Below, one piece after another: positions 38,259 through 47,389 of a stretch of 64,000 nucleotides of DNA. How positions within the stretch are numbered: position 1 is the first letter of the stretch; the number at the start of each line of letters is the position of its first letter. Location of the stretch: positions 4,265,921 through 4,329,920 of the forward strand of contig NZ_LT985747.1 of NCBI RefSeq assembly GCF_900289175.1, in the 5' to 3' direction. This DNA is from Paenibacillus faecalis (GTDB lineage Bacteria > Bacillota > Bacilli > Paenibacillales > Paenibacillaceae). The notes under the pieces were generated by a model. It made no database searches. It was given only the letters and a program-made list of their open reading frames with translations, and was not told where the DNA came from. Position numbers and translations under genes: made by a program.

Positions 38259-38747
38259 TTAATTCCCTGTCATATTTTTAAGATAACGATTAAAATCTTG
38301 CTCTGCTTCTTTATCTAAGAAAGCCTCTTTGGGGACCAAAAGAGCTTGTAAGTCAGAAACATATAAATAATAATTAGAACTATCTTGCCTTACGTTTACA
38401 AATTGACTCCACTTAAAAACAGTATTTGTAGTTTCTGTTTTTCGTGTGATTCCATCCTCATTAATATTTAATTTGTGTTCACCAATCAATAAGGCATTAT
38501 ATTGTTTTTTTAATATTCTTTTTGTTGCAATAAGGGCAAGATAATTAAATATAGAAGAATAAAAAATTAGCCATACCAAGGTCACAATTACACTGAAAAC
38601 AGAAATGCTTTCCAATATATACATTAAATATAAAGTAAAAACTACAAAAATCATCCATCTCAATTTCTTATGATGATTAGAATTTGCTATTATATTTTTA
38701 TGTAGTTCCACTATATCTTCAAAACTGATCTTAAAGTGTAACTCCAC
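38259..38747 (-). CDS. YcxB-like membrane protein
   Basis: A 162-residue protein. Two adjacent hydrophobic segments (WMIFVVFTLYLMYILESI and VFSVIVTLVWLIFYSS) are followed by a soluble domain with LNINEDGITRKTETTNTVFKW, LYVSDLQALLVPKEAF, as in YcxB-like proteins. Function unknown in the family. Single gene. Confidence 0.75.
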   Translation of the reverse strand: MELHFKISFEDIVELHKNIIANSNHHKKLRWMIFVVFTLYLMYILESISVFSVIVTLVWLIFYSSIFNYLALIATKRILKKQYNALLIGEHKLNINEDGITRKTETTNTVFKWSQFVNVRQDSSNYYLYVSDLQALLVPKEAFLDKEAEQDFNRYLKNMTGN

Positions 38748-39092
38748 TCAATTCATCCTTTCCCTCTGCTGCATGTGGCGCAAGAGACCCTTTTTCATTG
38801 TATTTGCGACTAGTTTAATTTAATGTAACCGTCTTAAAATCGGTTCATCATTGTATCTTTTGATGAAAATAATCTTCACCCCCTTCATTATAATAAACGC
38901 ATTTTTTTCTGAAATAGTTACAAACTGGGTTGTAAGAAAAGAAATTGCAACTACACATCACCAATTCATTCAACAACTGTTGCCAAAACACTCTTTGTAA
39001 ATATGACCATACTGACTCTTCATCATGAATAGTCACATGGAAGCCAGTGCATAATAGACTTCATAACCCGTATACGAGGAGGAGCTTTTCCA

Positions 39093-39269
39093 TTGAACAC
39101 AAACCAACCGGACAAAAACCTGACCAACACGGTGAAAGATCTGGATTCGGTCCCCACAACTAGCCATGAGGCTCAACAACAGCAGCAGAAGCGCAATGAT
39201 CGCCGGAAAGAAGCGCTGCATGACAGCAATGGCAAATACAATGAAAGTGAATCTGGCAACTATCACTAA
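39093..39269 (+). CDS. Small hydrophilic protein, unknown function
   Basis: 58 residues from a TTG with an ACGAGGAGG site 9-10 bases upstream. Starts MNTNQPDKNLTNTVKD and contains HEAQQQQQKRNDRRKEALHD and NGKYNESESGNYH: charged and Gln/Asn-rich, probably unstructured. The codon use looks coding, whereas the antisense frame over the same stretch does not. I do not recognise it; it resembles the small sporulation-type proteins of Paenibacillus in composition only. Confidence 0.55.
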   Translation: MNTNQPDKNLTNTVKDLDSVPTTSHEAQQQQQKRNDRRKEALHDSNGKYNESESGNYH

Positions 39270-39341
39270 AACATATGTAGCTTTGATGCATCGCCTAATA
39301 ACGTTTAAATGCTACATGCGTTTTCTATGTAATATCCGAAT

Positions 39342-39380
39342 ATGAAAAAGTAAAAAGCGACCTAATCCGGTCGCTTTTCT
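39342..39380. repeat. Direct repeat (copy 1) containing a bidirectional terminator
   Basis: AAAAGCGACC-TAAT-CCGGTCGCTTTT hairpin. A 39-base stretch is repeated with one mismatch at 40175-40213, on the other side of the toxin-antitoxin pair. The toxin stop codon lies inside this copy. Confidence 0.85.
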
Positions 39381-39772
39381 CTTTCCTCAGAATATTTTTT
39401 CAAAATATGAGCAATCTTCTCCAATGAATGAAAACCCATCGCTATATCTACTATAAACTCAACTGCATATTCACGTTTCATTCGCAGATGGTATCCATTC
39501 AACATTAAAAATGATTTTGTAACCAAATAGGCTGTACGCTTATTGCCATTGTGAAAGCAATGGTTTTTTACCAGAGATTTCAGTAAAGCAGCGGCCTTGT
39601 CAAATAAAGTTGAATAAGCATCCTCTTCAAAAACACCACTTTGCTGTGGCCTATGTACCGCAGATTCCAGCAGGCCGTGATCCTTAACACCCGCTTGCTC
39701 TGCGTCGTTCATTCTTTTCATCATGAAATAGTGTGCGGAAATTACCTCTTCTTTGGTTAGAAATTGAATCAT
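39362..39772 (-). CDS. doc: Doc-type death-on-curing toxin (Fic fold)
   Basis: A 136-residue protein with the Doc motif HCFHNGNKRTA (family HxFx(D/N)(A/G)NKR). Phage P1 Doc phosphorylates EF-Tu and halts translation; Fic relatives transfer AMP. The short length and single Fic fold fit Doc. Four bases downstream of the antitoxin gene, forming a type II pair. Confidence 0.88.
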   Translation of the reverse strand: MIQFLTKEEVISAHYFMMKRMNDAEQAGVKDHGLLESAVHRPQQSGVFEEDAYSTLFDKAAALLKSLVKNHCFHNGNKRTAYLVTKSFLMLNGYHLRMKREYAVEFIVDIAMGFHSLEKIAHILKKYSEEREKRPD

Positions 39773-39776
39773 ATTA

Positions 39777-40067
39777 TCAATCCCTTAAGTCCTCAAAAAT
39801 ACCTGTATCTTCTTCAAATACATCAAAGAACGCCTCAAGCACTTCTGATCTCACGTTATCGGGAAGTTTGCCTTGCCGAGCTTTTTTCAATACCACTTCA
39901 CCACGATCATTTTCAGTGAATTCAATTTCATCCCCTTGCGAAAGATTCAGCTTTGCAGCTAGACTTTTAGGCAAGCTTACTCCCAGACTATTGCCCATTC
40001 GTCCGACTTTACGAGAATAACGAATCACAGTCGGTTTATCACTCTTCAATTTGGCATCCCCATTCAT
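39777..40067 (-). CDS. AbrB/MazE-type antitoxin
   Basis: 96 residues from ATG 40067, preferred because AGGAGG lies 9 bases upstream; the frame extends further but without support. A SpoVT/AbrB swapped-hairpin domain (IRYSRKVGRMGNSLGVSLPK, LNLSQGDEIEFTE) binds DNA. An acidic C-terminal tail (LEAFFDVFEEDTGIFEDL) would occupy the toxin active site. Autoregulation of the pair is expected. Confidence 0.85.
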   Translation of the reverse strand: MNGDAKLKSDKPTVIRYSRKVGRMGNSLGVSLPKSLAAKLNLSQGDEIEFTENDRGEVVLKKARQGKLPDNVRSEVLEAFFDVFEEDTGIFEDLRD

Positions 40068-40114
40068 TTGATCTTTTCCTCCTATAGTATGATCTTCACT
40101 CAACAAGTTATACC

Positions 40115-40141
40115 TTATAACGTAATAACAATTATAACGTA
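40115..40141 (-). promoter_or_regulatory. Repeated operator-like elements upstream of the antitoxin gene
   Basis: Two copies of TTATAACGTA with starts 17 bases apart (40115 and 40132), overlapping the likely promoter, about 50-75 bases upstream of the antitoxin start. They are plausible binding sites for the AbrB-type antitoxin. Confidence 0.45.
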
Positions 40142-40174
40142 TGTACATTTTATCAATTTTCTCTACAATTTTAA

Positions 40175-40213
40175 ATGAAAAAGCAAAAAGCGACCTAATC
40201 CGGTCGCTTTTCT
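40175..40213. repeat. Direct repeat (copy 2) containing a bidirectional terminator
   Basis: Same 39-base sequence as 39342-39380 with one mismatch. It terminates the oxygenase gene at 40270 on the minus strand and closes off the toxin-antitoxin unit upstream. Confidence 0.85.
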
Positions 40214-40269
40214 AATGGAATACATTGGTTATTGAACACCCCTACCTCTTGGGGTCGTTTTGACCAGGC

Positions 40270-40911
40270 TTACCGAAAAGCTTGTCTTCTCATCCACATC
40301 GTTGCAATCCACTTTTCCCCGTTGATCACAGGTGTACCTGCATGAAGGGTGAGCTCGTTTAATTCATGATTACTGTAAAAATACTCGAAGTAAACCGCCA
40401 TACCTTTGTTAGGAAAAACAGATACATTCAGCCTGGGGAACGACGTTTCTCCGCCTTCCTCCACATCATTCAAATACATTACGAGCGTACTAATTCGATT
40501 ATTGGTACTTGAACGGCTCGTTTCTGCAAAAAAGTCATAATGAGGTTGGTACTCTTGACCAGGGGTGTATAGCAGAACTTGTAAACCATCACCATGCTCG
40601 ATAGGAATATTCATAATTTGTGAAATTCTCCTCTCGATTTTTGTAATCGTCTCGTTCACCTCAATGAATACCCCGCTGCTCGTTCTAATTTGATTCACTT
40701 TACGATCTTCGCCTATTTTTGAGCGTTGCAATTGTCCCTTGGAAATGTCAATCAACTCATCGCATTCCTCATCACTAAGCACATTTCCTAGTACGACAAT
40801 CAACGGCTCCTCAACCTTGACGAGAATTCGAATCTCTCGATCCTCTGTCCTGATCGTATTTCCGACATGATCAAATATCGTTCGTTCCTTCTTCCTGTCA
40901 TTACTTATCAT
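40270..40911 (-). CDS. Prolyl 4-hydroxylase-like 2-oxoglutarate/Fe(II) oxygenase
   Basis: About 213 residues from ATG 40911. Iron ligands: H-x-D in PHYDFFAETS near residue 122 and the distal His in LTLHAGTPV near 188; Lys of NGEKW binds 2-oxoglutarate. Also LVMYLNDVEEGGETSFP, characteristic of prolyl 4-hydroxylase alpha-like proteins. Bacterial members hydroxylate proline in proteins such as EF-Tu or collagen-like proteins. Single gene; target unknown. Confidence 0.87.
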   Translation of the reverse strand: MISNDRKKERTIFDHVGNTIRTEDREIRILVKVEEPLIVVLGNVLSDEECDELIDISKGQLQRSKIGEDRKVNQIRTSSGVFIEVNETITKIERRISQIMNIPIEHGDGLQVLLYTPGQEYQPHYDFFAETSRSSTNNRISTLVMYLNDVEEGGETSFPRLNVSVFPNKGMAVYFEYFYSNHELNELTLHAGTPVINGEKWIATMWMRRQAFR

Positions 40912-41029
40912 CCTTGAGCAGCCCCCATATATATGACATACCATCACAAAATAATGTACCATAAAATGGATAAAACTACTCTATTAAACTTCAAAAAAAG
41001 GGACCTTTTTTACCTGATAATATTCATAT

Positions 41030-41447
41030 GATAGATACCAAATATGCTGAAGCAGTTGGTTGCGATTGCAGGCATACTTGTCGTGCACCCATCCCGCTGG
41101 AACATCAGGTTTTGCAAACCGAATGCAATATCCTCTTCGACGGTAATTCCCACAATCTGTTCATCAGGGTTTTAAAAAATAACCCCAACCCACTTGCGAA
41201 TCTGAAGTAGATTCGCCGTCTCGATATGTTCACCGAAGACATGCACATTTCCCGAACTTGGTTTCAACAAGCCGTTCATTAATTTAATTAAAGTCGATTT
41301 CCCCGAACCGTTTCCTCCCACGATGGTTACCCATTCATCCGAAGTAATGCTGAAATTAATATCCTTTATGATCCATTCACTTTGCTCTGGATATCGAAAT
41401 GAAACGTTCTCGAAACGGACGGCTGGCGATTCGGAGGAATCGGTCAT
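41030..41447 (-). pseudogene. ECF-transporter ATPase (EcfA/CbiO-like) with stop codon at the Q-loop and a frameshift
   Basis: Starts at ATG 41447 with a normal ABC N-terminus (Walker A GGNGSGKST, then LLKPSSGNVHVFGE). After KWVGVIF comes TAA where the Q-loop Gln (CAA) is expected. The same frame continues NPDEQIVGITVEEDIAFGLQNL, the standard EcfA sequence, then shifts to DVPAGWVHDKYACN. The signature and Walker B are missing. One base change would restore the Gln, but the gene is also frameshifted and truncated. Confidence 0.82.
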
Positions 41448-41615
41448 CTCGTTACCCCGTTCCCAAAGTTTCGATACATAATATTTGATCAGCTATTTCG
41501 GCCATATTATTAATACATTTACCATTTATATGATCAAAGGCTTGTTTGTTATGTTAAGCAGTCAGCCAAAATGGAGTTCAAGGTCAATGCGGACAAAAAA
41601 GTGATACGATACTGC

Positions 41616-41645
41616 ATTAAAAAGAGCACCCTATTAGGTGCTCTC
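41616..41645 (-). terminator. Terminator of the small hypothetical gene
   Basis: GAGAGCACC pairs with GGTGCTCTTT on the minus strand and is followed by a T-run. Confidence 0.8.
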
Positions 41646-41648
41646 TCA

Positions 41649-41957
41649 TTAACCTTCTATATATTGCGCATTTAAATGCTCAACCACTTCTAGCATTTTC
41701 CGAAAAATAATCTCATGCGATACTGCTACATACAGGTCTCCCTCATAATATCGGAATGGAATGGTCACCTCTCCTATTTGCCAAAGAAAAAAATCTCCCG
41801 GAATCGTCATTGTCGTATCAGCTGACCGAAAGGAATACTCCTCTGCATATACAAAATCCGTTTGAGTTGCAAAATAGCTTTTACATTCATCAAGAGACAT
41901 GACTTTATCAGGGTGATTACCATCAGCATTTCTCGTAATTCGATATCTAGTATTCAT
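41649..41957 (-). CDS. Hypothetical protein, 102 residues
   Basis: Starts MNTRYRITRNADGNHPDKV; contains SLDECKSYFATQTDFVYAEE and DLYVAVSHEIIFRKMLEVVE. Soluble mixed alpha/beta protein with a good terminator directly behind it, so probably a real gene. I do not recognise the family. Confidence 0.65.
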   Translation of the reverse strand: MNTRYRITRNADGNHPDKVMSLDECKSYFATQTDFVYAEEYSFRSADTTMTIPGDFFLWQIGEVTIPFRYYEGDLYVAVSHEIIFRKMLEVVEHLNAQYIEG

Positions 41958-42203
41958 CCAGTACCCCCACCATCTTTAATACGTTATCTATTGTATACGA
42001 TATAGATGAATTTTTGTCTATTAAACGGCTCAAAACCAAAATCAGTGCTTGCAATAAGCAATGAAGCCGCTACGTGTATGGATCACTCTTACGATCGCTG
42101 TTGTCCCCAAATTTCTTATGAATCAACATTTAAGATTGAGCCTATTAAACTTCAATAAACCTAAAAGGATACAAAGTTGATGTTTACCCAATGTCTGCAA
42201 AAC

Positions 42204-42235
42204 AAAAACACCATCCTCATTCGGATGGTGTTTTT
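42204..42235. terminator. Bidirectional terminator after salvage cassette A
   Basis: AAAAACACCATCC pairs with GGATGGTGTTTTT. The rest of the gap 41958-42295 holds no recognisable gene. Confidence 0.85.
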
Positions 42236-42295
42236 CATGATGATGGAAGCGAACCGTGGCTGTACAATACCACGATCCGCTGCCGTTTTTCCTAA

Positions 42296-43711
42296 TTACA
42301 AAAATACGATCATGGAAAGGATGAACATAAATACCACACCAACAATCATTGGTACAGATGTTCGTTTTACAATTTCGATCGGACTCTTTTTGACCGATCC
42401 GGCTACAATAAGGACAACAGCCGCTACTGGAGAAACGGCTCTGAACAAGTTGCCAGCAAGGCCCATTGGAACCGTAACCACAATCGGATTAATGGCAGCC
42501 GCTTCTGCAAGGGGAACCATCAGAGGAATCATGGAGTAGAAGAGCGCCGTACCGCTTCCGCTTAAAATAACGATCAACGCTGTCAGACCAACAAGAATGA
42601 GCGGAAGGATAAACCCTAGGTTAGAGCCTTGAACGCCTGCCATTGCCGATTCCAACGAATCGATAATCCCAATGGATTTTAAACCCGTAACGAACACAGA
42701 AGCTGCAACGAGCAGAACAACAATAGGCATTGCGTTACCCATGCCTTTAAAAAAGTGCTCTGTACCATCAAGTACGCTTTTCGCTTTCTTTTTACGAACC
42801 AATTCACAAATAATCGCAATCGTGAAAGATAACAAGGTTACTACCTCAACACTTACATTGATTGTCATATTGGATACAGACTGAAGGAAAAATACGACGA
42901 TCAGAAACAAAATCGGAAGTACAGGCAACAAGGCATAAACAGCTGTAAACAACCTTCCGCCCTTTACCAACTTTACATCTTTCAGCTCTACTTCTGCATC
43001 CTCGGTATCAATCCCCAATTTCTTATCCATGTATTTTTGCCAGAAATAATGGACAATCGCTATAACCAGCAGCGTAGGAATAGAAACTACCGCATGATAG
43101 CGGAATACATAATCGGTTACCGTCAAATTCGAGAAAGCAGGATACTTCGCTAGCTCCGCTGCCACTGCAACATTATCCCCTCCTATTGGAGTTGGCATGA
43201 TCGTTGCTGATGTTGCAATGATCGCTGCTGCGGTCAAAGATGTCATTCCCGCTCTTTTCAATACAGGAAATAGCGTGGCAAGCAAAATTATAGCCAGATT
43301 CGAAGCGCTGGGTATAACCAGAGACAATAAGTTTCCTAACAAGAAAACAACAGGTACAAGAAAATATACCGATTTAATTTTGCCCAGTGGCTTTGTTAAT
43401 ACATTAACGGTCACATCATTCGCATTAATATAGGACATATATGCTGTATATCCACCAAGAATAAGAATGATGAAGCCTGCTGAAGTCAGTGTGGATTTAA
43501 ACTGATCGGCAATCGCTAACAGTGGGTCCAACCATACGGCACCCGTTGACTCAAATTCTTCAACACTAATCCCATAACCCATCAATATCGCAATGAGCAT
43601 CAGAACGATCCCGATAAAGAACAATGTGATTTTAATATCCATCTGTTTGATTAGCATATATACAATAATCAGAATCGCCAAAATCGCTGAACCATACATA
43701 ATGATATCCAT
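42296..43711 (-). CDS. DcuC-family carrier, cassette A
   Basis: 471 residues from ATG 43711 with AAAGGA upstream (an earlier in-frame TTG is ignored; the paralogue starts at the same Met). About 12 hydrophobic segments; conserved loops IPSASNLAIILLATLFP, PTPIGGDNVAVAAEL and GSGTALFYS are typical of the DcuC/short-chain anion exchanger fold. Linked genes (nucleoside hydrolase, ribokinase remnant) point to uptake of nucleosides or their sugars; the family name alone would suggest C4-dicarboxylates. Almost identical to the protein at 49795-51210. Confidence 0.83.
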   Translation of the reverse strand: MDIIMYGSAILAILIIVYMLIKQMDIKITLFFIGIVLMLIAILMGYGISVEEFESTGAVWLDPLLAIADQFKSTLTSAGFIILILGGYTAYMSYINANDVTVNVLTKPLGKIKSVYFLVPVVFLLGNLLSLVIPSASNLAIILLATLFPVLKRAGMTSLTAAAIIATSATIMPTPIGGDNVAVAAELAKYPAFSNLTVTDYVFRYHAVVSIPTLLVIAIVHYFWQKYMDKKLGIDTEDAEVELKDVKLVKGGRLFTAVYALLPVLPILFLIVVFFLQSVSNMTINVSVEVVTLLSFTIAIICELVRKKKAKSVLDGTEHFFKGMGNAMPIVVLLVAASVFVTGLKSIGIIDSLESAMAGVQGSNLGFILPLILVGLTALIVILSGSGTALFYSMIPLMVPLAEAAAINPIVVTVPMGLAGNLFRAVSPVAAVVLIVAGSVKKSPIEIVKRTSVPMIVGVVFMFILSMIVFL

Positions 43712-43742
43712 CGCGAGCATTCCTTTCGTTATCGTTAGTTAG

Positions 43743-44663
43743 TTAGTTGCACTTTCTTAAGCTATCTAGCAACCAGTCTCGAAATAATTGCTGGTCAACA
43801 TCAACACATACTTTGGCATTGTTCGGTTTATTCAAATATCCTTTCAAATCAACAATGGTTGCTCCTGTTGTCATACTGCCGTTCAGCTCTATATCTACGT
43901 AAGTATCCACCGTTTCAAACATTTCTGGCTTTAACAAATATCCAATAGCACAGCTATCATACATTTTTAATCCCGTCTTCATACTGCCACCACGGTATCG
44001 CTTAAAAAGGCTATAAAGCATTTTACCTACATCATTCATTGTTTCTAGCTGAGCGCTATCTTCTGGTAATACAAGAGCTTTCCATCCAACATCCAAACTC
44101 GCCATTACAATTGGAAGTCCACTGTCAAAAACAATTTTTGCAGCTTCAGGGTCAATATGAATATTAAACTCAGACATAACACCTTTATTCCCTCTGGTAA
44201 CGGAACCTCCCATTAGAACGATTTCCTGAATGTTGTTTTTCACTTCCGGATAAACTTTGAACAGTAATGCAATATTCGTTAGCGGCCCAATCGGCACGAG
44301 TGTGATTTTCGCCTCGCTTTCTTGGATTACTCTATACATTGCATTGACCGCATTCTCTTCCAGAAGTAAATCTTCCGTCGGTTCTTCAAAATCAAAACCT
44401 TCCATTCCACTAACACCATGCACATTGCTTGCATCTTCCAACGGTCTAATTAATGGAGCAGCTGCTCCCATTGCGACCGGAACTTCCTTTTTGAAATAAT
44501 TCAGCAGTTTTAAAGCATTGAAGGTCACTTTATCAATCCCAACGTTACCAGCTATCGTGGTGATTAATTTCACATCTAGTTCTTCACTGTACAAAGCAAT
44601 CGCTAATGCTACAGCATCATCAATTCCAGGATCTGTATCGATTATAATTGGTCTTTTCAACAT
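43743..44663 (-). CDS. Nucleoside hydrolase, cassette A
   Basis: A 306-residue protein. The N-terminal calcium-binding motif IIDTDPGIDDAVALAIAL and the NIHIDPEAA segment identify the inosine/uridine-preferring hydrolase family, which splits nucleosides into base plus ribose. AAGGGG lies upstream. Located between the GNAT and carrier genes, with short gaps, in one minus-strand operon. Confidence 0.92.
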   Translation of the reverse strand: MLKRPIIIDTDPGIDDAVALAIALYSEELDVKLITTIAGNVGIDKVTFNALKLLNYFKKEVPVAMGAAAPLIRPLEDASNVHGVSGMEGFDFEEPTEDLLLEENAVNAMYRVIQESEAKITLVPIGPLTNIALLFKVYPEVKNNIQEIVLMGGSVTRGNKGVMSEFNIHIDPEAAKIVFDSGLPIVMASLDVGWKALVLPEDSAQLETMNDVGKMLYSLFKRYRGGSMKTGLKMYDSCAIGYLLKPEMFETVDTYVDIELNGSMTTGATIVDLKGYLNKPNNAKVCVDVDQQLFRDWLLDSLRKCN

Positions 44664-44668
44664 GCATT

Positions 44669-45112
44669 TCAGCCCCTTTTTAAGTTATCCATTTCACATG
44701 TTGTATTTACGAATTTAACCATCCCATGTCCAAAATGAGTCGTAGGACGTTGTATAAATCCAAGTTTCTTATAGAAATCTTCATTATGCGGTGTAGACAT
44801 TAAACCTACATAGGCGTTTTTGCAGGCTTTTCCCTCAATGTACTTCAATAAAGTTTGCATGATCGTATAACCTATCGTTTTTTTCTGATAATCAGGGTCA
44901 ACCACTACATCTTTAATGAAGAACACAATCCTGTCATCTCCCACAATCCGACCGATACCTACCGGTTTGTCATCATCATGTATAACAACAGAGAATAGCG
45001 TTTTTTCTAATGCCATCGCGACATCTTCCATAGGATATTCTTGAAAACCCACTTTTCGACGAAGCTCAGTATAAATCTCGGGGGTTAATGCATTCGTCTT
45101 TTCACTCAGCAT
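44669..45112 (-). CDS. GNAT-family N-acetyltransferase, cassette A
   Basis: A 147-residue protein. Beta-strands and the acetyl-CoA loop (VVDPDYQKKTIGYTIMQTLL) plus the C-terminal FYKKLGFIQRPTTHFGHGM fit the GNAT fold; the usual Q/RxxGxG/A appears as KKTIGY. Substrate unknown. Its duplicate (52172-52606) has the same place in cassette B, so the enzyme probably belongs functionally to the salvage operon. Confidence 0.85.
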   Translation of the reverse strand: MLSEKTNALTPEIYTELRRKVGFQEYPMEDVAMALEKTLFSVVIHDDDKPVGIGRIVGDDRIVFFIKDVVVDPDYQKKTIGYTIMQTLLKYIEGKACKNAYVGLMSTPHNEDFYKKLGFIQRPTTHFGHGMVKFVNTTCEMDNLKRG

Positions 45113-45147
45113 TTAACAATCGCCCACCTTGATAACATCAGATTATA

Positions 45148-45350
45148 AAACTCTTCAATTTATTGTCGTAAAGACATGCCGTCTTGCGCACCTAGTTTTG
45201 TTACAAACCGACTCGCCGCAAAAGTCGCAAGATAACAAGCACCATATTGAATGCGTCATCTAAAAGTATCTCCACTTGCGTGTTGGGCGCTTTGATGAAA
45301 ATAACATTCCCATTCTTGCGATAAACAATACCTTTCTTACCTTTTGTAGT
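45148..45350 (-). pseudogene. Ribokinase remnant, cassette A
   Basis: This stretch aligns by eye with the 3' part of the intact ribokinase gene at 52635-53501 (shared runs such as TTTGATGAAAATAACATTCCCATTC-like segments and the coding for MSLRQ..LGAQDG near the end), but has large internal gaps and stops. The rest of 45351-45470 holds nothing recognisable. Confidence 0.7.
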
Positions 45351-45471
45351 GAGTTACATCGCTATTATTAACAGCATCCCTAATTCATCCCGTTAAATAT
45401 TAACGACATTAGACAAGCCTTAGATCACAAACGTAATCAAACCTTCGTAAATCCCCATCCGTCGGAACAAA

Positions 45472-45514
45472 TAAAAAAAGAACTCGCTCCTTTTCGAAAA
45501 GAAGCAAGTTCTTT
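45472..45514 (-). terminator. Terminator of the flavoprotein gene
   Basis: AAAGAACTTGCTTC-TTTTCGAAAA-GGAGCGAGTTCTTT stem with few mismatches, followed by a T-run on the minus strand. Confidence 0.85.
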
Positions 45515-45531
45515 AAAAACCGAAATAATCT

Positions 45532-46848
45532 TTAATTGTTGCGGGCAATATGGTCAGCTAGCGCCTTCGCTGCGGCAAAGCCGGAACTCCAGGCCCACTG
45601 CAGGTTATATCCACCGCAATCTCCATCTACATCGATAACCTCACCGGCAAAATATAGTCCCGGAACAAGGTTGGATTCCAATGTTCCTTTGTTGATTTTC
45701 GTCGTGTCGATACCTCCGGCTGTCGTTTGTGCATACGTAAAACTGTTAGTGCCTGTCACTTTAAATTCCCAACGTTTCATGATTCGATGAAAGATCTTTT
45801 TCGTTTTCCACGTTAAGTCCTGACAGAGCAGATTAGGCTGTTGATTGATGCCTGCTTCTTTCATCAGTACGGGTATCAACTTCTTGTTGATAACACCGAT
45901 GAAAGATTCCGTAACGGTGCGGTGTCCAAATGTACCCCAGTGCATTTCCAGAAAATCAACGACCTCTTCCCTACTCCGATCCGGCATTAAATCAACCGAT
46001 ATGACAACAGACTTTCCTTGAGCTAAATTATAAGAGGCTGCCCGACTAAGCTGGAGAATGGGTGGGCCGGAGATGCCATAATCGGTGAAAAGAATTTCGC
46101 CATATTCGCTACGGATCGTTTCACCATCTGCAATGATATGAGCCATTCCTTCGAACTTGACACCCGACAAGGCTTTTAGATAAGGATATTCCAGCTTCAA
46201 CTGTACAATGGCCGGCAAGGGTTCAATAAGGGTGTGCCCTAAATGCTGAGCAAGGGTATAGCCAGAACCGTCCGTTCCCGTTTTCGGTGCGGTAAGTCCA
46301 CCCGTACATAAAAGAAGGTAATCGCTGGTTACGGTGACCTCTTCCTCCGTTTCCGTCTTGCAAAGAATTCTAAAACGCGGATGATCATCAGAAACGGTAA
46401 CATCCAGCACCTTATGATTAAAATACACCGGAACATTCCGTTCCTCCAAGGCAAGCCGGAAAATATCCAGCACGGAGCCAGCTTGCAGCGACATCGGATA
46501 CATCCGTCCATCCTCCAAGCTTGTCAGCGGAAGCCCGAGCATGCTGAAAAAGTCAATCGTTTGTTGGATACCAAATTGCTTCAAAGCAGGCAATGGAAAG
46601 TCAGGCTGATTACTGTGATACTTGCACAATAAATCAGCCGACTTGTCTAACCCCGTCGTAGTAGATTTGTTCGTTATGTTGCATCGACCGTTGCCTGTCG
46701 TCAATATTTTCTTTCCAATCCGGTCGTTGCCCTCTAAAATGGCTGCATCAATACCAAAATCACTCGCAGTAATAGCAGCCATTAAACCCGCAGCGCCTGC
46801 ACCAATAATAAACAGCTTGTGGTGGGTGCTCGTTTGAAATTTCTTCAT
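45532..46848 (-). CDS. HI0933/BaiN-like FAD-dependent oxidoreductase
   Basis: A 438-residue protein. FAD-binding Rossmann motif at the start (LFIIGAGAAGLMAAITA), GNGRCNITN, and the C-terminal FAGEVIDVDGDCGGYNLQWAW typical of the YhiN/HI0933 family. Function is not settled in most species (BaiN reduces bile acids in clostridia). Single gene with its own terminator. Confidence 0.88.
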   Translation of the reverse strand: MKKFQTSTHHKLFIIGAGAAGLMAAITASDFGIDAAILEGNDRIGKKILTTGNGRCNITNKSTTTGLDKSADLLCKYHSNQPDFPLPALKQFGIQQTIDFFSMLGLPLTSLEDGRMYPMSLQAGSVLDIFRLALEERNVPVYFNHKVLDVTVSDDHPRFRILCKTETEEEVTVTSDYLLLCTGGLTAPKTGTDGSGYTLAQHLGHTLIEPLPAIVQLKLEYPYLKALSGVKFEGMAHIIADGETIRSEYGEILFTDYGISGPPILQLSRAASYNLAQGKSVVISVDLMPDRSREEVVDFLEMHWGTFGHRTVTESFIGVINKKLIPVLMKEAGINQQPNLLCQDLTWKTKKIFHRIMKRWEFKVTGTNSFTYAQTTAGGIDTTKINKGTLESNLVPGLYFAGEVIDVDGDCGGYNLQWAWSSGFAAAKALADHIARNN

Positions 46849-46984
46849 GATGATAGTTCACCCTAATTCGCATTATAGAATTATAATTATAGCACTAAGT
46901 GCGTAATAAAGCCCACTTACCTAACATTTACCTAATAGCTTACAAAATAAAAATACCTACCGCTAGGCCAACTTGTCCCCTTCA

Positions 46985-47225
46985 ACTTTCTTTTATCTTT
47001 CTGAATGACTTGGATCAAAAAAACATTCTGTGTGCGAATTGTAAATACCTAAAAATATGTGGGACTGGTTGTAGAGCTAACGCATTTGAATCGTTTGGTG
47101 ACATTTATAGAAAGGATCCATTAAATTGCGAAGTTTTACCTTTATTCGAAAAACATATTTCACCACTTTTTTCAAGAGAAACACGAGAGAATTTTGCAGA
47201 ATTAACCTCGCTAAACAATGAATGA
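46985..47225 (+). pseudogene. Radical SAM/SPASM peptide-maturase remnant (C-terminus only)
   Basis: The frame reads FLNDLDQKNILCANCKYLK, then ICGTGCRANAFESFGD and on to a stop after SLNNE. The Cys pattern (CxxC, then CxxxC, then a later Cys in LNCEV) is that of a SPASM domain carrying auxiliary Fe-S clusters, found in RiPP-maturing radical SAM enzymes. The catalytic part with CxxxCxxC is absent. Confidence 0.7.
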
Positions 47226-47236
47226 TGGTATGAAAA

Positions 47237-47389
47237 ATGCACATTCTTAACCTATCGTATTTAGTCGTAACTGTTTTAGTTTTGACAATTACGACTATTT
47301 ATTTTAGAATTTTGTTTCTCCTATGTAAAGATACAGCCGACTTTTTCGTTTCAAGAGCTTTAAAATACCGTTGGTTTTTCAGCACATAG
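47237..47389 (+). CDS. Possible small membrane protein (50 residues)
   Basis: Starts 11 bases after the SPASM remnant: MHILNLSYLVVTVLVLTITT, one transmembrane helix followed by a basic/aromatic tail (RALKYRWFFST). No good ribosome site. It could be a leftover gene of the same RiPP locus or a chance frame. The rest of the gap up to 47731 shows nothing convincing. Confidence 0.3.
   Translation: MHILNLSYLVVTVLVLTITTIYFRILFLLCKDTADFFVSRALKYRWFFST

Noticed and set aside
38848..39036. 62-codon minus-strand frame
   Set aside because: No ribosome site, unusual aromatic/Cys-rich composition, no neighbours in operon arrangement.
39033..39266. 77-codon minus-strand frame opposite the small Gln-rich gene
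   Set aside because: The plus-strand frame has a strong ribosome site and hydrophilic protein-like sequence; the antisense frame is an unlikely Phe/Leu-rich string.
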